Assembly: GCF_900155385.1 (NCBI RefSeq)
Contig: NZ_LT699745.1
Coordinates: 818,945-882,944 of the forward strand
Origin: Vreelandella massiliensis
GTDB lineage: Bacteria; Pseudomonadota; Gammaproteobacteria; Pseudomonadales; Halomonadaceae
Reading direction: 5' to 3'
Length of the DNA: 64,000 bases
A program made the translations under genes and the position numbers. Positions 26,757-35,215 of the stretch are shown here, in pieces. Under the pieces are notes generated by a model. The model did no database searches and was not told where the DNA came from. It saw only the letters and a list, made by a program, of their open reading frames with translations. Within the stretch, counting starts at the first letter, position 1, and every line of letters starts with the position of its first letter.

Positions 26757-27113
26757 ATGGCCCGTATTGCAGGCGTCAATATCCCGGATAACAAGCATGC
26801 GGCGATCTCGCTGACCTATATCTTCGGGATCGGTCGTACCCGCGCAGAGCACATCTGTGCTGCTGCTGGTATCGCACCGAATGCCAAAATTCAGGACCTG
26901 TCTTCTGAAGAAGTCGACACACTACGTTCTGAAGTTGGTAAGTACACCGTAGAAGGTGATCTTCGTCGTGATGTGACGCTGAACATTAAGCGTCTCATGG
27001 ACTTAGGTTGCTACCGTGGTCTGCGTCATCGTCGTAGTCTTCCGCTGCGTGGTCAGCGGACTAAGACTAACGCGCGTACCCGTAAGGGCCCGCGTAAGCC
27101 GATCCGCAAATAA
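26757..27113 (+). CDS. rpsM: 30S ribosomal protein S13
   Basis: This 118-residue head protein contacts P-site tRNA and L5. It begins [20 protein letters not shown] and has [40 protein letters not shown] and a basic tail GPRKPIRK. It is the first gene of the alpha operon. TCGGAG lies about 9 bases before the ATG. Confidence 0.97.
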   Translation: MARIAGVNIPDNKHAAISLTYIFGIGRTRAEHICAAAGIAPNAKIQDLSSEEVDTLRSEVGKYTVEGDLRRDVTLNIKRLMDLGCYRGLRHRRSLPLRGQRTKTNARTRKGPRKPIRK

Positions 27114-27165
27114 CACGAAGGCTCTTTCATAGAGAGTCGGCGTAAAGACAGGAATAGACATCAAC

Positions 27166-27552
<387 letters not shown>

Positions 27553-27564
27553 GGAGACAGATTC

Positions 27565-28185
27565 ATGGCTCGTTATATTGGACCGAAGTGCAAACTGTCT
27601 CGTCGTGAAGGCACCGACCTCTTTTTAAAGAGTGGTGTGACTCCCTTCGAGAAAAAGTGTAAATCCGAGCAAATCCCGGGTGTACACGGCCAGCGTCGTC
27701 AGCGTCTTTCCGACTACGGCTTGCAGCTTCGCGAGAAGCAGAAAGTACGCCGTATGTATGGCGTACTCGAAAAGCAGTTCCGCAACTACTACAAAACCGC
27801 TGCCCGCCTGAAAGGCGCCACCGGTGAAGTATTGCTGCAGCTGCTTGAATCCCGACTGGACAACGTCGTCTACCGGATGGGCTTCGGCTCGACGCGCTCT
27901 GAAGCGCGTCAGCTGGTCAGCCACAAGGCGATTGTCGTGAACGGCAAAACCGTTAACGTGGCTTCTTATCAAGTGAAGCCAGGTGATGTGGTTTCCGTTC
28001 GCGAAAAGGCGAAGAACCAGGCACGCATCCAAAACGCACTGGCACTGGCTGCCAACCGTGGCGATGTGGCGTGGATCGAAACCGACGCCAAGAAGATGGA
28101 AGGCACTTTCAAGGCTCTGCCTGAACGCGGTGACCTGACTGCCGACATCAACGAAAACCTGATCGTCGAGCTGTACTCGAAGTAA
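27565..28185 (+). CDS. rpsD: 30S ribosomal protein S4
   Basis: This 206-residue primary 16S-binding protein begins [20 protein letters not shown] and contains an S4 RNA-binding domain ([20 protein letters not shown], then [20 protein letters not shown]). In E. coli, S4 represses the alpha operon by binding the rpsM leader. GGAG upstream supports the ATG. A GC-rich hairpin follows before rpoA. Confidence 0.97.
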   Translation: MARYIGPKCKLSRREGTDLFLKSGVTPFEKKCKSEQIPGVHGQRRQRLSDYGLQLREKQKVRRMYGVLEKQFRNYYKTAARLKGATGEVLLQLLESRLDNVVYRMGFGSTRSEARQLVSHKAIVVNGKTVNVASYQVKPGDVVSVREKAKNQARIQNALALAANRGDVAWIETDAKKMEGTFKALPERGDLTADINENLIVELYSK

Positions 28186-28207
28186 GCCGTTAATCGCTTC
28201 TTCAAGC

Positions 28208-28237
28208 CCGGGCGGAGTAGCGCTGCTTCCCGCCCGG
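28208..28237 (+). promoter_or_regulatory. GC-rich hairpin between rpsD and rpoA
   Basis: CCGGGCGG (28208-28215) pairs perfectly with CCGCCCGG (28230-28237), and the inner segment can extend the stem (AGTAGCGCTGCT is partly self-complementary). No T-run follows, so it is not a standard terminator. It may slow polymerase, mark an RNase III-type processing site or buffer rpoA expression from the ribosomal protein genes. The role is inferred. Confidence 0.5.
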
Positions 28238-28300
28238 ATGCTCTTGAGTTAAGTGCTCTTGAGTACTCAGTATCCGTTTGGCAGCCTGAAAGGTGTTCTT

Positions 28301-29296
28301 ATGCAGCGTTCAGTGACCGAGTTTCTCCGTCCTCGCGACATCAAGGTCGAAGAAATCAACGCACATCACGCCAAAATCGTTCTCGAACCGTTCGAGCGCG
28401 GCTTTGGTCACACCCTGGGGAATGCACTGCGTCGCATTCTGCTTTCATCCATGCCCGGCGCCGCCGTGGTAGAGGCTGAAATCGCCGGTGTCGAGCATGA
28501 ATACAGTGCGCTCGAAGGGGTGCAGGAAGATGTCATTGAAATCCTCCTGAACTTGAAAGATGTTGCGATCAAGATGCACAGCCGCGATGAGGCGGTGCTC
28601 TCGCTGAACAAGCAGGGCCCAGCCGTCGTCACCGCTGGCGACATTGCGCTTGATCATAGCGTCGAAATTGTCAACCCGGACCACGTGATTGCCCACGTCA
28701 ATGAAGGTGCCGAGCTGAAAATTCAGCTTAAGGTAGCGATGGGTCGTGGTTACGAGCCGGCTGACGTTCGTGGCTCTGATGAAGAGTCTCGCACGATTGG
28801 CCGCCTGCAGCTGGATGCCACCTTCAGCCCTGTGCGTCGTGTTTCCTACGCCGTGGAAGCCGCTCGTGTTGAGCAGCGTACCGACCTCGATAAGCTGATT
28901 ATCGATTTGGAAACTGACGGTACTTTGGACCCGGAAGAGGCTATCCGCCGCAGTGCGACCATCCTGCAAGAGCAGCTGGCCGCCTTCGTCGACCTGGAAG
29001 CTGATAAAGAGCAGGAAGTCGAAGAGGAAGAAGATCACGTAGATCCGATTCTACTGCGCCCCGTAGACGATCTTGAGTTGACCGTTCGCAGCGCTAACTG
29101 CCTAAAAGCCGAGAATATTTATTACATCGGCGATCTTATTCAGCGCACAGAAGTGGAGCTGTTGAAGACGCCGAACCTCGGTAAAAAGTCTTTGAATGAA
29201 ATTAAAGACGTGTTGGCAGCTCGCGGCTTGTCCCTCGGCATGCGGTTAGAGAATTGGCCGCCCGCTAGCCTGAAGGACGACAAGGCCTCTGCGTGA
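28301..29296 (+). CDS. rpoA: DNA-directed RNA polymerase subunit alpha
   Basis: This 331-residue protein has an N-terminal dimerisation domain ([20 protein letters not shown]) and a C-terminal domain that binds UP elements and activators ([20 protein letters not shown], then [20 protein letters not shown]). The linker is notably acidic ([17 protein letters not shown], about residues 233-250). I chose the ATG at 28301 ([18 protein letters not shown]), which matches the family. An upstream in-frame start would add 16 unlike residues. Confidence 0.97.
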   Translation: MQRSVTEFLRPRDIKVEEINAHHAKIVLEPFERGFGHTLGNALRRILLSSMPGAAVVEAEIAGVEHEYSALEGVQEDVIEILLNLKDVAIKMHSRDEAVLSLNKQGPAVVTAGDIALDHSVEIVNPDHVIAHVNEGAELKIQLKVAMGRGYEPADVRGSDEESRTIGRLQLDATFSPVRRVSYAVEAARVEQRTDLDKLIIDLETDGTLDPEEAIRRSATILQEQLAAFVDLEADKEQEVEEEEDHVDPILLRPVDDLELTVRSANCLKAENIYYIGDLIQRTEVELLKTPNLGKKSLNEIKDVLAARGLSLGMRLENWPPASLKDDKASA

Positions 29297-29335
29297 GTGT
29301 CGACTTGAGTCCCAGTTTGGTAAGGAATCACAACC

Positions 29336-29722
29336 ATGCGTCATCGTAAGAGTGGTCGTCAATTAAATCGTAACAGCTCGCATCGTCAGGCCATGTTCAA
29401 AAACATGTCTGTATCGCTGGTCGAGCACGAAGTGATTAAGACAACCCTACCCAAAGCCAAAGAACTGCGTCGCGTTATCGAGCCGCTTATCACTTTGGCC
29501 AAGCAAGACAGCGTTGCCAATCGCCGTTTGGCGTTTGCCCGTACGCGCTCTAAAGAAGCCGTCGGCAAATTGTTCAACGAGCTGGGCCCGCGTTACGCAG
29601 AGCGTCCGGGCGGCTACGTCCGTATCCTCAAGTGCGGTTTCCGCACTGGCGACAACGCGCCGATGGCATACGTTGAGCTTGTTGATCGCCCGGTAATGGA
29701 AGAAGCTGCAGCTGAAGAGTAA
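29336..29722 (+). CDS. rplQ: 50S ribosomal protein L17
   Basis: This 128-residue exit-region protein begins [20 protein letters not shown] and has [20 protein letters not shown] and the C-terminal [18 protein letters not shown], all L17 hallmarks. The tail EEAAAEE is acidic. It closes the alpha operon and is followed by a strong terminator. Confidence 0.97.
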   Translation: MRHRKSGRQLNRNSSHRQAMFKNMSVSLVEHEVIKTTLPKAKELRRVIEPLITLAKQDSVANRRLAFARTRSKEAVGKLFNELGPRYAERPGGYVRILKCGFRTGDNAPMAYVELVDRPVMEEAAAEE

Positions 29723-29755
29723 TTTTCAGTACTAGCCGTTTCATCGCCGGTAAAG

Positions 29756-29807
29756 CCGGCCTTATCCTGATAGCGCCTTTGCACTTGGATAAGGTCGGTT
29801 TTTTTTT
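29756..29807 (+). terminator. Intrinsic terminator of the alpha operon
   Basis: CCGGCCTTATCC (29756-29767) pairs with GGATAAGGTCGG (29787-29798) over 12 bp with one G-T pair, and nine T residues follow. It ends the 30-kb transcription/translation cluster. Confidence 0.93.
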
Positions 29808-29956
29808 GCCTATTGAATTAGCTTTATCTGATTTTTGTTTTGTGCCTTACCCCATTTTCCTTCGATTTACGCTTGATTTGACATGGCAAATAAGGCGAAG
29901 CTGTTCATAATAAAAATGCGGCCGTGCATATAGCGGCAAGGTAGCGAGGGCTTCAC

Positions 29957-31357
29957 ATGCAAGGGATATCTAGCTCTAGGCTGCGCGTTTTACAACGCGG
30001 CCTATTTCGGGTTTGGCATGTCTTTATCGTGTTATGCGTTGTCTTTTTTGCCTACTCAAGCGCCCAAGCGAATCCCCGCTATGCCGGTATGGTGGTCGAC
30101 CTTGAAAACGGCGAAGTGCTCTATGCCGAAAATGCCGATGCACGTCGCTATCCCGCCTCTCTCACCAAAATGATGACGCTCTATCTGACCTTCGAGGCGC
30201 TTGAGAAGGGTCAATTACACCTGCATCAGCCTCTACCCGTCTCTTCTCAGGCGGCCTCAATGCCCGCCTCAAAACTCTGGCTTGCCGCCGGCAGCGCCAT
30301 TACCGTCGATGAAGCGATCCGCGCCCTCGCGGTGCGTTCGGCCAATGATGTGGCGGTTGTAGTGGCTGAGGCGCTTGGCGGCACGGAGGCTGGCTTTGCG
30401 CGGCAAATGACGCAAAAGGCGCGCGAGTTAGGGATGCAGGCGACCACTTTTCGCAATGCGTCTGGCTTGCCGGATGCGCAGCAAGTGACCAGCGCGCGTG
30501 ATATGCTGACGCTCTCAGTTCGGGTCATGCAGGATTTTCCTCAGCACTATCACTACTTTTCCCTGCAAGAGTTCGTTTATCGCGGTACTAAGCATAAAAG
30601 CCATAACCGCCTGGTGAAAAACTACCCGGGTGCCGATGGGTTGAAAACCGGTTTTATTCGCGCGTCAGGCTTTAACGTCGCCACCACGGCCACGCGAGGC
30701 GATCGGCGCCTGGTCGGTGTGGTGATGGGTGGGTTTAGCTCGCAATCGCGCGATGCGCACATGGCGGATTTGCTCGATCGCAGTTTTATGCGTGCGGGAT
30801 TGCGCGATCAGCGCTCGTGGCTTGCTAATGCGAATTTCTCGCGGGAGTTTATGCGCTTCGGCGGGCGGGAAAGGCGGCAACCCGCTTCCCCGCCGCCGGG
30901 CGCAACATCCCCCACGCTACTCGCCGCACTCGACACGAGCGTTAACACTCACACTCTCCCACGTGAACGTGAGGAAGGCGAGCACCTCGGCGCCAACCGC
31001 AATGGCGCAGACATGGTAGGTAATAGAGAGCCTAAATCACCCGTTGCCTCGGGCAGTGACCCCCTTAGCGCGTTGATAGCCGGCAGTGCATCATTTTCAG
31101 GCTCCCATGCCACGGATGCCTGGGGTATCCAAGTAGGGGCTTTCAGTCGTATTGATCAGGCCCAGCAGTTTGCCAAGCTTGCCGCTGAGCGTTTGCCGCA
31201 CGAGATGAGTGGCCGTATTGCGGTGGATGCGTTGGATAGCCAGCGCTCACTATTCCGTGCGCGCCTCATGGCATTAGGAGAGGGCCAGGCGCGACAAGCT
31301 TGCAAACAGCTTAAGGCCCAAGGGATGGAGTGCCTGGTGGTCAACGCCAGCCTTTAA
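29957..31357 (+). CDS. D-alanyl-D-alanine carboxypeptidase (PBP5/6-like) with C-terminal SPOR domain
   Basis: This is a periplasmic low-molecular-weight penicillin-binding protein of 466 residues that trims the terminal D-Ala from peptidoglycan stem peptides. A hydrophobic N-terminal segment (about 20-37) ending AQA is a probable signal peptide. The serine-peptidase motifs are Ser68-Leu-Thr-Lys71 (SxxK), Ser129-Ala-Asn131 (SxN) and Lys231-Thr-Gly233. A roughly 90-residue low-complexity linker leads to a SPOR domain (about 392-466, WGIQVGAFSRIDQAQQFAKL), which binds denuded glycan at division septa. No PBP5-type C-terminal beta domain or amphipathic anchor is seen. I found only weak promoter-like matches in the 150 bases upstream (TTGACA near 29879 and CATAAT near 29909 are too far apart). 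Confidence 0.9.
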   Translation: MQGISSSRLRVLQRGLFRVWHVFIVLCVVFFAYSSAQANPRYAGMVVDLENGEVLYAENADARRYPASLTKMMTLYLTFEALEKGQLHLHQPLPVSSQAASMPASKLWLAAGSAITVDEAIRALAVRSANDVAVVVAEALGGTEAGFARQMTQKARELGMQATTFRNASGLPDAQQVTSARDMLTLSVRVMQDFPQHYHYFSLQEFVYRGTKHKSHNRLVKNYPGADGLKTGFIRASGFNVATTATRGDRRLVGVVMGGFSSQSRDAHMADLLDRSFMRAGLRDQRSWLANANFSREFMRFGGRERRQPASPPPGATSPTLLAALDTSVNTHTLPREREEGEHLGANRNGADMVGNREPKSPVASGSDPLSALIAGSASFSGSHATDAWGIQVGAFSRIDQAQQFAKLAAERLPHEMSGRIAVDALDSQRSLFRARLMALGEGQARQACKQLKAQGMECLVVNASL

Positions 31358-31373
31358 GTCACCCTTCATCACG

Positions 31374-31407
31374 ACACCCCGCCAGGGTAACTTGGCGGGG
31401 TGTTTTT
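31374..31407 (+). terminator. Intrinsic terminator after the carboxypeptidase gene
   Basis: ACACCCCGCCA (31374-31384) pairs perfectly with TGGCGGGGTGT (31393-31403), followed by TTTT to 31407. It lies 17 bases after the stop codon of the upstream gene. Confidence 0.92.
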
Positions 31408-31438
31408 GCTATCGGTTAATGTCTACAAAGGAGAAAGG

Positions 31439-32314
31439 ATGAGCCCATCGCTAAAAGGGATTGGCTGTATGTGTGCCGGCGTCCTGTTTCTTGCTCTTGG
31501 GGACGCGGTATCGAAGTGGCTGGGCGAGGTGCATTCGCCGTTGCAGATAATTTTTTTCCGTACGCTGGTCTCGCTGCCATTCATCGCGCTGTTGGCGTAT
31601 TTCGCTGGTGGAATGAGTAAACTCCGCACCCAAAGACCTAAAGTTCACCTGCTGCGGGGTGTGATTTACACCGGCACGATGGGGTTTTTTGTACTCGGGC
31701 TGACGCTGCTGCCTTTGGCCGAAGCCACGGCGATTGCGTTTGTGGCACCGCTTTTTGTTACGCTGCTGTCGGTACCGCTGCTTGGCGAGAAAATTGAACC
31801 GCCGGTGCTGGCTGCCTCGCTAGTCGGCTTTGCCGGCGTCCTTATCGTCGTTCGCCCCGGGGGTAGCGCCTTTGATTTGGGCGCGCTGGTATTGGTCGCT
31901 GCCGCCTTGTGTTATGCCTTGATGATGATTACCGCCAGGCGTTATGGCGGGCACGAGCACCCGTGGGGGGTGGGCTTCTATATGACCTTGGTGCCGCTCG
32001 TGCTGACCGCCGCCCGCCCGCCCTGGGTATGGCAAACCCCGCAGACCTGGCACTGGTTGGGGTTTCTGGGTTCGGGGGTGTTTGGCGTCGGAGCAACGGC
32101 GTTTATCACACTGGCGTTTCGTTTTGCCCCGGCCGCTATTGCCGCCCCCTTTGATTACACCGCGATGCTTTGGGCCGTGCTTTTAGGCTGGTGGTTCTGG
32201 GGCGAGCTGCCGGATGTTTGGGTATGGGTGGGAAGCGTGTTGATTATTGGCAGCGGTTTGGCGATTGCCTACATGGAGCGCCGCACCAGTCTCAAGCGCC
32301 GCCCGAGTGCGTAA
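31439..32314 (+). CDS. EamA/DMT-family inner-membrane transporter
   Basis: This 291-residue protein has about ten hydrophobic helices arranged as two EamA repeats, as in drug/metabolite exporters. It begins MSPSLKGIGCMCAGVLFLAL and contains FFRTLVSLPFIALLAYF and the repeat-joining VPLLGEKIEPPVLAASLVGF. I chose the ATG at 31439 behind AAGGAG over an in-frame ATG 13 codons upstream that lies in the terminator region. The substrate cannot be told from sequence; relatives export amino acids or metabolites. Its 3' end overlaps the convergent thiE gene by 23 bases. Confidence 0.82.
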   Translation: MSPSLKGIGCMCAGVLFLALGDAVSKWLGEVHSPLQIIFFRTLVSLPFIALLAYFAGGMSKLRTQRPKVHLLRGVIYTGTMGFFVLGLTLLPLAEATAIAFVAPLFVTLLSVPLLGEKIEPPVLAASLVGFAGVLIVVRPGGSAFDLGALVLVAAALCYALMMITARRYGGHEHPWGVGFYMTLVPLVLTAARPPWVWQTPQTWHWLGFLGSGVFGVGATAFITLAFRFAPAAIAAPFDYTAMLWAVLLGWWFWGELPDVWVWVGSVLIIGSGLAIAYMERRTSLKRRPSA

Positions 32315-32942
32315 CGAAAGCGTCGCGCCAGCGGGCAGCAATATCCTGTGCGGCCGCCCTGGGTGACGCTTGGCCGCAAATAGCCGAGATGACGGCCATG
32401 CCATTAGCGCCGCTCTGTTTAACTGCTTCAACATGGCGCGTTTTTAATCCGCCAATCGCGACGCTGGGTATGGCGCTCGCCTCTACTAGGGCCGCCAATC
32501 CGGCAAAACCCAACGGTTGGGCGTGATCCTGTTTGCTCGCGGTGGCGAACACGGGACCGAGACCCACGTAATCCAGCCGCTCAACGGGGGCGTCGTTTAG
32601 CTGCGCCAGGGTGTTGATCGACAAGCCGATAATGGCATCCGGACCCAATGCCTCGCGCGCCTCGGCCACGCTAGCATCCCCCTGACCCACATGCAGGCCA
32701 TCGGCGCCGCTAGCAAGCGCCACCCCAAGGCGGTCGTTAATGATCAGGGGGACGCCGCTTGGTGCCAATAGGGCTTTCAGGCGCTTGGCTTGCTCGACCA
32801 TCGCTTCCTTGCTGGCGTGTTTATCGCGTAGCTGAACGATACTTACGCCGCCTTCCACGGCCTCTTTCACGGTGCGCTCAAGGCCGTAGGGTTGGCATAG
32901 GTCGGGGTCGGTGACGAGATACACCGAAAGGTCTAAGCGCAT
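32292..32942 (-). CDS. thiE: Thiamine-phosphate synthase
   Basis: This is a 216-residue TIM-barrel enzyme that joins HMP-pyrophosphate and the thiazole phosphate into thiamine monophosphate. Motifs seen are VQLRDKHAS (binds HMP-PP), PLIINDRLGVALASGADGLH, YVGLGPVFATASKQDH and VAIGGL. The conserved GxSxH before the DYVGLGP strand reads GLSINT, so the usual His is Asn. ThiE is often encoded next to other thiamine genes, but none is here. GGAG precedes the ATG on the minus strand. Confident family call; activity not proven. Confidence 0.88.
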   Translation of the reverse strand: MRLDLSVYLVTDPDLCQPYGLERTVKEAVEGGVSIVQLRDKHASKEAMVEQAKRLKALLAPSGVPLIINDRLGVALASGADGLHVGQGDASVAEAREALGPDAIIGLSINTLAQLNDAPVERLDYVGLGPVFATASKQDHAQPLGFAGLAALVEASAIPSVAIGGLKTRHVEAVKQSGANGMAVISAICGQASPRAAAQDIAARWRDAFVTHSGGA

Positions 32943-33005
32943 TGGCGAACTCCAGAAAGGTAAGGAATAGGCGCTCGGCCGTGGCGCGCTATCCTAGCCG
33001 ATCTG

Positions 33006-33350
33006 TTAGCGAAAGGCGATTCGCGTGCCGTAAGCGAGCATTTCATCCGGCGTCATGGCGTGCCCAGGAACCCCGATCATCTCATCGCCGCACTGATCGG
33101 AGAAGGTCAAAATACCGTGCTCTAGGCCCAGCGCGCCCAGCTTGTCGCGAATCTCGCCGGTACCGAGAAACGTTAACGTTTTGCCCTGCTCGTCGCTGAG
33201 CTCGGACACCCCCTCGGCGTGGTGAAAGCGTACGGTGTAAATGCCATCCATCGACTCCACTTCTACGATAGGTGAAAAGCCGTTGTCGATAGCGTGGGAG
33301 AGCTGTTTATAGGTCAAGTGATCACCCAGAACATAATCGTTATTAGACAT
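33006..33350 (-). CDS. Small conserved protein, DUF6482-like
   Basis: This 114-residue soluble acidic protein contains IVEVESMDGIYTVRFHHAEG, GKTLTFLGTGEIRDKLGALG and ILTFSDQCGDEMIGVPGHAM. The pattern of a short beta-rich domain with G-x-Y-x-V and a late DEMxGxP resembles DUF6482 proteins of pseudomonads and halomonads, from memory and unverified. No function is known. It is a single gene with 62 bases to thiE and a divergent spacing of 164 bases to the glyoxalase gene. Confidence 0.7.
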   Translation of the reverse strand: MSNNDYVLGDHLTYKQLSHAIDNGFSPIVEVESMDGIYTVRFHHAEGVSELSDEQGKTLTFLGTGEIRDKLGALGLEHGILTFSDQCGDEMIGVPGHAMTPDEMLAYGTRIAFR

Positions 33351-33514
33351 GACGTCATCCTCTCAGCTTGGCAGTATGTATCGTCTATGGTCATTCAATG
33401 TAGAAGTTTTGTGATATTTTTCCAGCCTTATCAGCGTGACAGTCAAGTTTCTGCCACCCGTGTCGACTGATAGAGTTTGAGGGATTGTCCACCACAAGAG
33501 AGAGGAGGTACGCG

Positions 33515-34048
33515 ATGGCTTTTCAGGGTGAACAGCACCCCGGTGTCAAAACCTCACCGGCGCAGACCCAAGGGTTTCGTCTTAACCACACGATGTTGCG
33601 CATCAAAGACCCCGAGCGTTCGCTGGCATTTTACTCCCAGGTGTTCGGCATGCAGGTGATGCGGCGGCTTGATTTTGACGAGATGAATTTTTCCCTCTAT
33701 TTTCTCGCCAAGCTGGAAGCCGGTGATGATGTTCCCGACGACACCCAGCTTCGTACCGTTTGGACCTCCAGCCAGAAAGGGCTTTTGGAGCTAACGCATA
33801 ACTGGGGTACGGAGGACGAGGAGAATTTTGCCTATCATGACGGCAACGCCGAACCGCAGGGGTTTGGCCATATCTGTTTCAGTGTGCCCCATTTAGAGGG
33901 TGCTCAAGCTTGGTTTGACGAGCACGACGTGACCTTCGTTAAGCGCGCCGACCAAGGCAAGATGAAAGACGTCATTTTCGTGAAAGACCCCGACGGCTAC
34001 TGGATCGAAGTGATTCAAGCCGACCGGATGGCTGCCATGGGCGATTAA
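33515..34048 (+). CDS. gloA: Lactoylglutathione lyase (glyoxalase I), Zn-type
   Basis: This 177-residue enzyme converts the methylglyoxal-glutathione hemithioacetal to S-lactoylglutathione. The four metal ligands are visible as His25 (LNHTML), Glu92 (LLELTHNWG), His119 (FGHICF) and Glu165 (YWIEVIQ). The extra loop around residues 97-117 and the long N-terminus are features of the Zn-activated class, rather than the shorter Ni-activated E. coli type. ATG at 33515 follows AGGAGG with 6-base spacing; an upstream GTG is rejected. The next gene starts three bases later. Confidence 0.93.
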   Translation: MAFQGEQHPGVKTSPAQTQGFRLNHTMLRIKDPERSLAFYSQVFGMQVMRRLDFDEMNFSLYFLAKLEAGDDVPDDTQLRTVWTSSQKGLLELTHNWGTEDEENFAYHDGNAEPQGFGHICFSVPHLEGAQAWFDEHDVTFVKRADQGKMKDVIFVKDPDGYWIEVIQADRMAAMGD

Positions 34049-34050
34049 GC

Positions 34051-34416
34051 ATGGCGCATTTGCTGTTTCGGCTACGCCATGTGACAGACGAAGAGGCCAT
34101 GGAAGTCCGCCAATTGCTTGAAGCTCACGGCATGGATATTTACGAGACTCAGGCGGGCTTCTTCCGCTTGGGCGTGGACGCGATTTGGCTGCGTGACCCA
34201 AGCCAGCTCAATGAGGCCAAGGCGCTGCTTGCTGAGTATCAAGCGCAGCGCCAGGATCGCGCCAGGCGCGAGCATCAAGCGGCCATTGAGCGCGGTGAGG
34301 CACCGACACTGTGGAAGCGCTTCACCGCCCAGCCGCTTCAGGTGTTACTGGTGCTGGTGGCGGTGGTAGTGATTGCGCTACTCACGCTCCTGCCTTTTAT
34401 CGGCCTGGCCCGTTAG
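34051..34416 (+). CDS. Small membrane-anchored protein, DUF6164-like
   Basis: This 121-residue protein has an N-terminal ferredoxin-like domain (LLFRLRHVTDEEAMEVRQLL, then GMDIYETQAGFFRLGVDAIW). A charged helix (about 65-85) and one C-terminal transmembrane segment (about 95-117) follow. It resembles the DUF6164 family, from memory. It starts three bases after gloA and is likely co-transcribed. Function unknown; the single membrane span suggests a cytoplasmic domain tethered to the inner membrane. It overlaps the convergent cupin gene by four bases. Confidence 0.75.
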   Translation: MAHLLFRLRHVTDEEAMEVRQLLEAHGMDIYETQAGFFRLGVDAIWLRDPSQLNEAKALLAEYQAQRQDRARREHQAAIERGEAPTLWKRFTAQPLQVLLVLVAVVVIALLTLLPFIGLAR

Positions 34417-35078
34417 GCTGCCGATAAGTGGCCGCGCTTTAGGTAGAACATGGCGCCCTCGTTGCCTGCGCGAAGCTGCGGCGCCGCGCCCACCGGGTAA
34501 CGGCACCAGCTGCCCGCCGGATACTCGGTGGCGTTATCCCATAGCGAGCCTTCCAGCACCAAGAGTTCCAAGCCGCCAGTGAGGGTGGGGTAATCGACTG
34601 CGATATCCGCCTCCCAGCGCTCTAGGCTGACCCGCTCCTGGCCAAAGGTGTGCAGCATTTTGTAGGTGATGCCAGGGCGCCGGTCGGGCTGCCAGGGGTG
34701 CTGGTGGGCGGGAATGGCCAGCTGCAGCGTGTCATTTAGGTCAAACTGGTGGAGTTTAACGAAAATCAGCGCGCCCTCCGCGCCGATATGCGGTGTGTGG
34801 CCGGTGCCGATAGGGTTGCGCAGATAACTTCCCGCCGGGTAGGTGCCATGCTCATCGGCGAAGACGCCCTTCAGCACCAAAATCTCTTCGCCGCCATCGT
34901 GCGTGTGGCGACCGAACTGGCTGTGCGGCGCATAGCGCACCAAGCTGGTCGCGCGCGCGACTTCATCCCCAATTCGGTCTAGCATCATGCGTTCAACGCC
35001 GGGGCTGGGGGAGTCAACCCAGCGGTAGTCACTGGGCCTGATGGCGGCAAACTGAGAAAAATCCGCGTTTAAACGCAT
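34413..35078 (-). CDS. Double-cupin protein of the ChrR anti-sigma-factor-like family
   Basis: This 221-residue protein contains two cupin repeats. The first carries metal-binding-type residues in FGRHTHDGGEEILVLKGVFADE (His, His, Glu, about residues 72-85) and a later GTGHTP; the second (YPTLTGGLELLVLEGSLWDN) lacks the histidines. This layout resembles the C-terminal cupin of ChrR, the zinc-dependent anti-sigma factor, but the N-terminal anti-sigma domain and any neighbouring sigma factor are absent. It may act alone as a metalloenzyme or sensor. The start at 35078 (MRLNADFSQF) is preferred; a frame 21 codons longer is open. Confidence 0.75.
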   Translation of the reverse strand: MRLNADFSQFAAIRPSDYRWVDSPSPGVERMMLDRIGDEVARATSLVRYAPHSQFGRHTHDGGEEILVLKGVFADEHGTYPAGSYLRNPIGTGHTPHIGAEGALIFVKLHQFDLNDTLQLAIPAHQHPWQPDRRPGITYKMLHTFGQERVSLERWEADIAVDYPTLTGGLELLVLEGSLWDNATEYPAGSWCRYPVGAAPQLRAGNEGAMFYLKRGHLSAA

Positions 35079-35215
35079 AGGGGCGGCTCTTGCTAGCTGA
35101 GTGAGACGCTTAGTCTCCCCGATCGGTGTGGCAAAATGCAATGCAGGCGGCAGGTAGACGACGCGGAGGATAAAAAAATACCGCCCGAAGGCGGTATAGG
35201 CTTGAGGCTCAAAGG

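Noticed and set aside
29879..29914. TTGACA and CATAAT upstream of the carboxypeptidase gene as a promoter
   Set aside because: The spacing is about 24 bases, too long for sigma-70. Alternatives within 16-18 bases have poor -35 matches.
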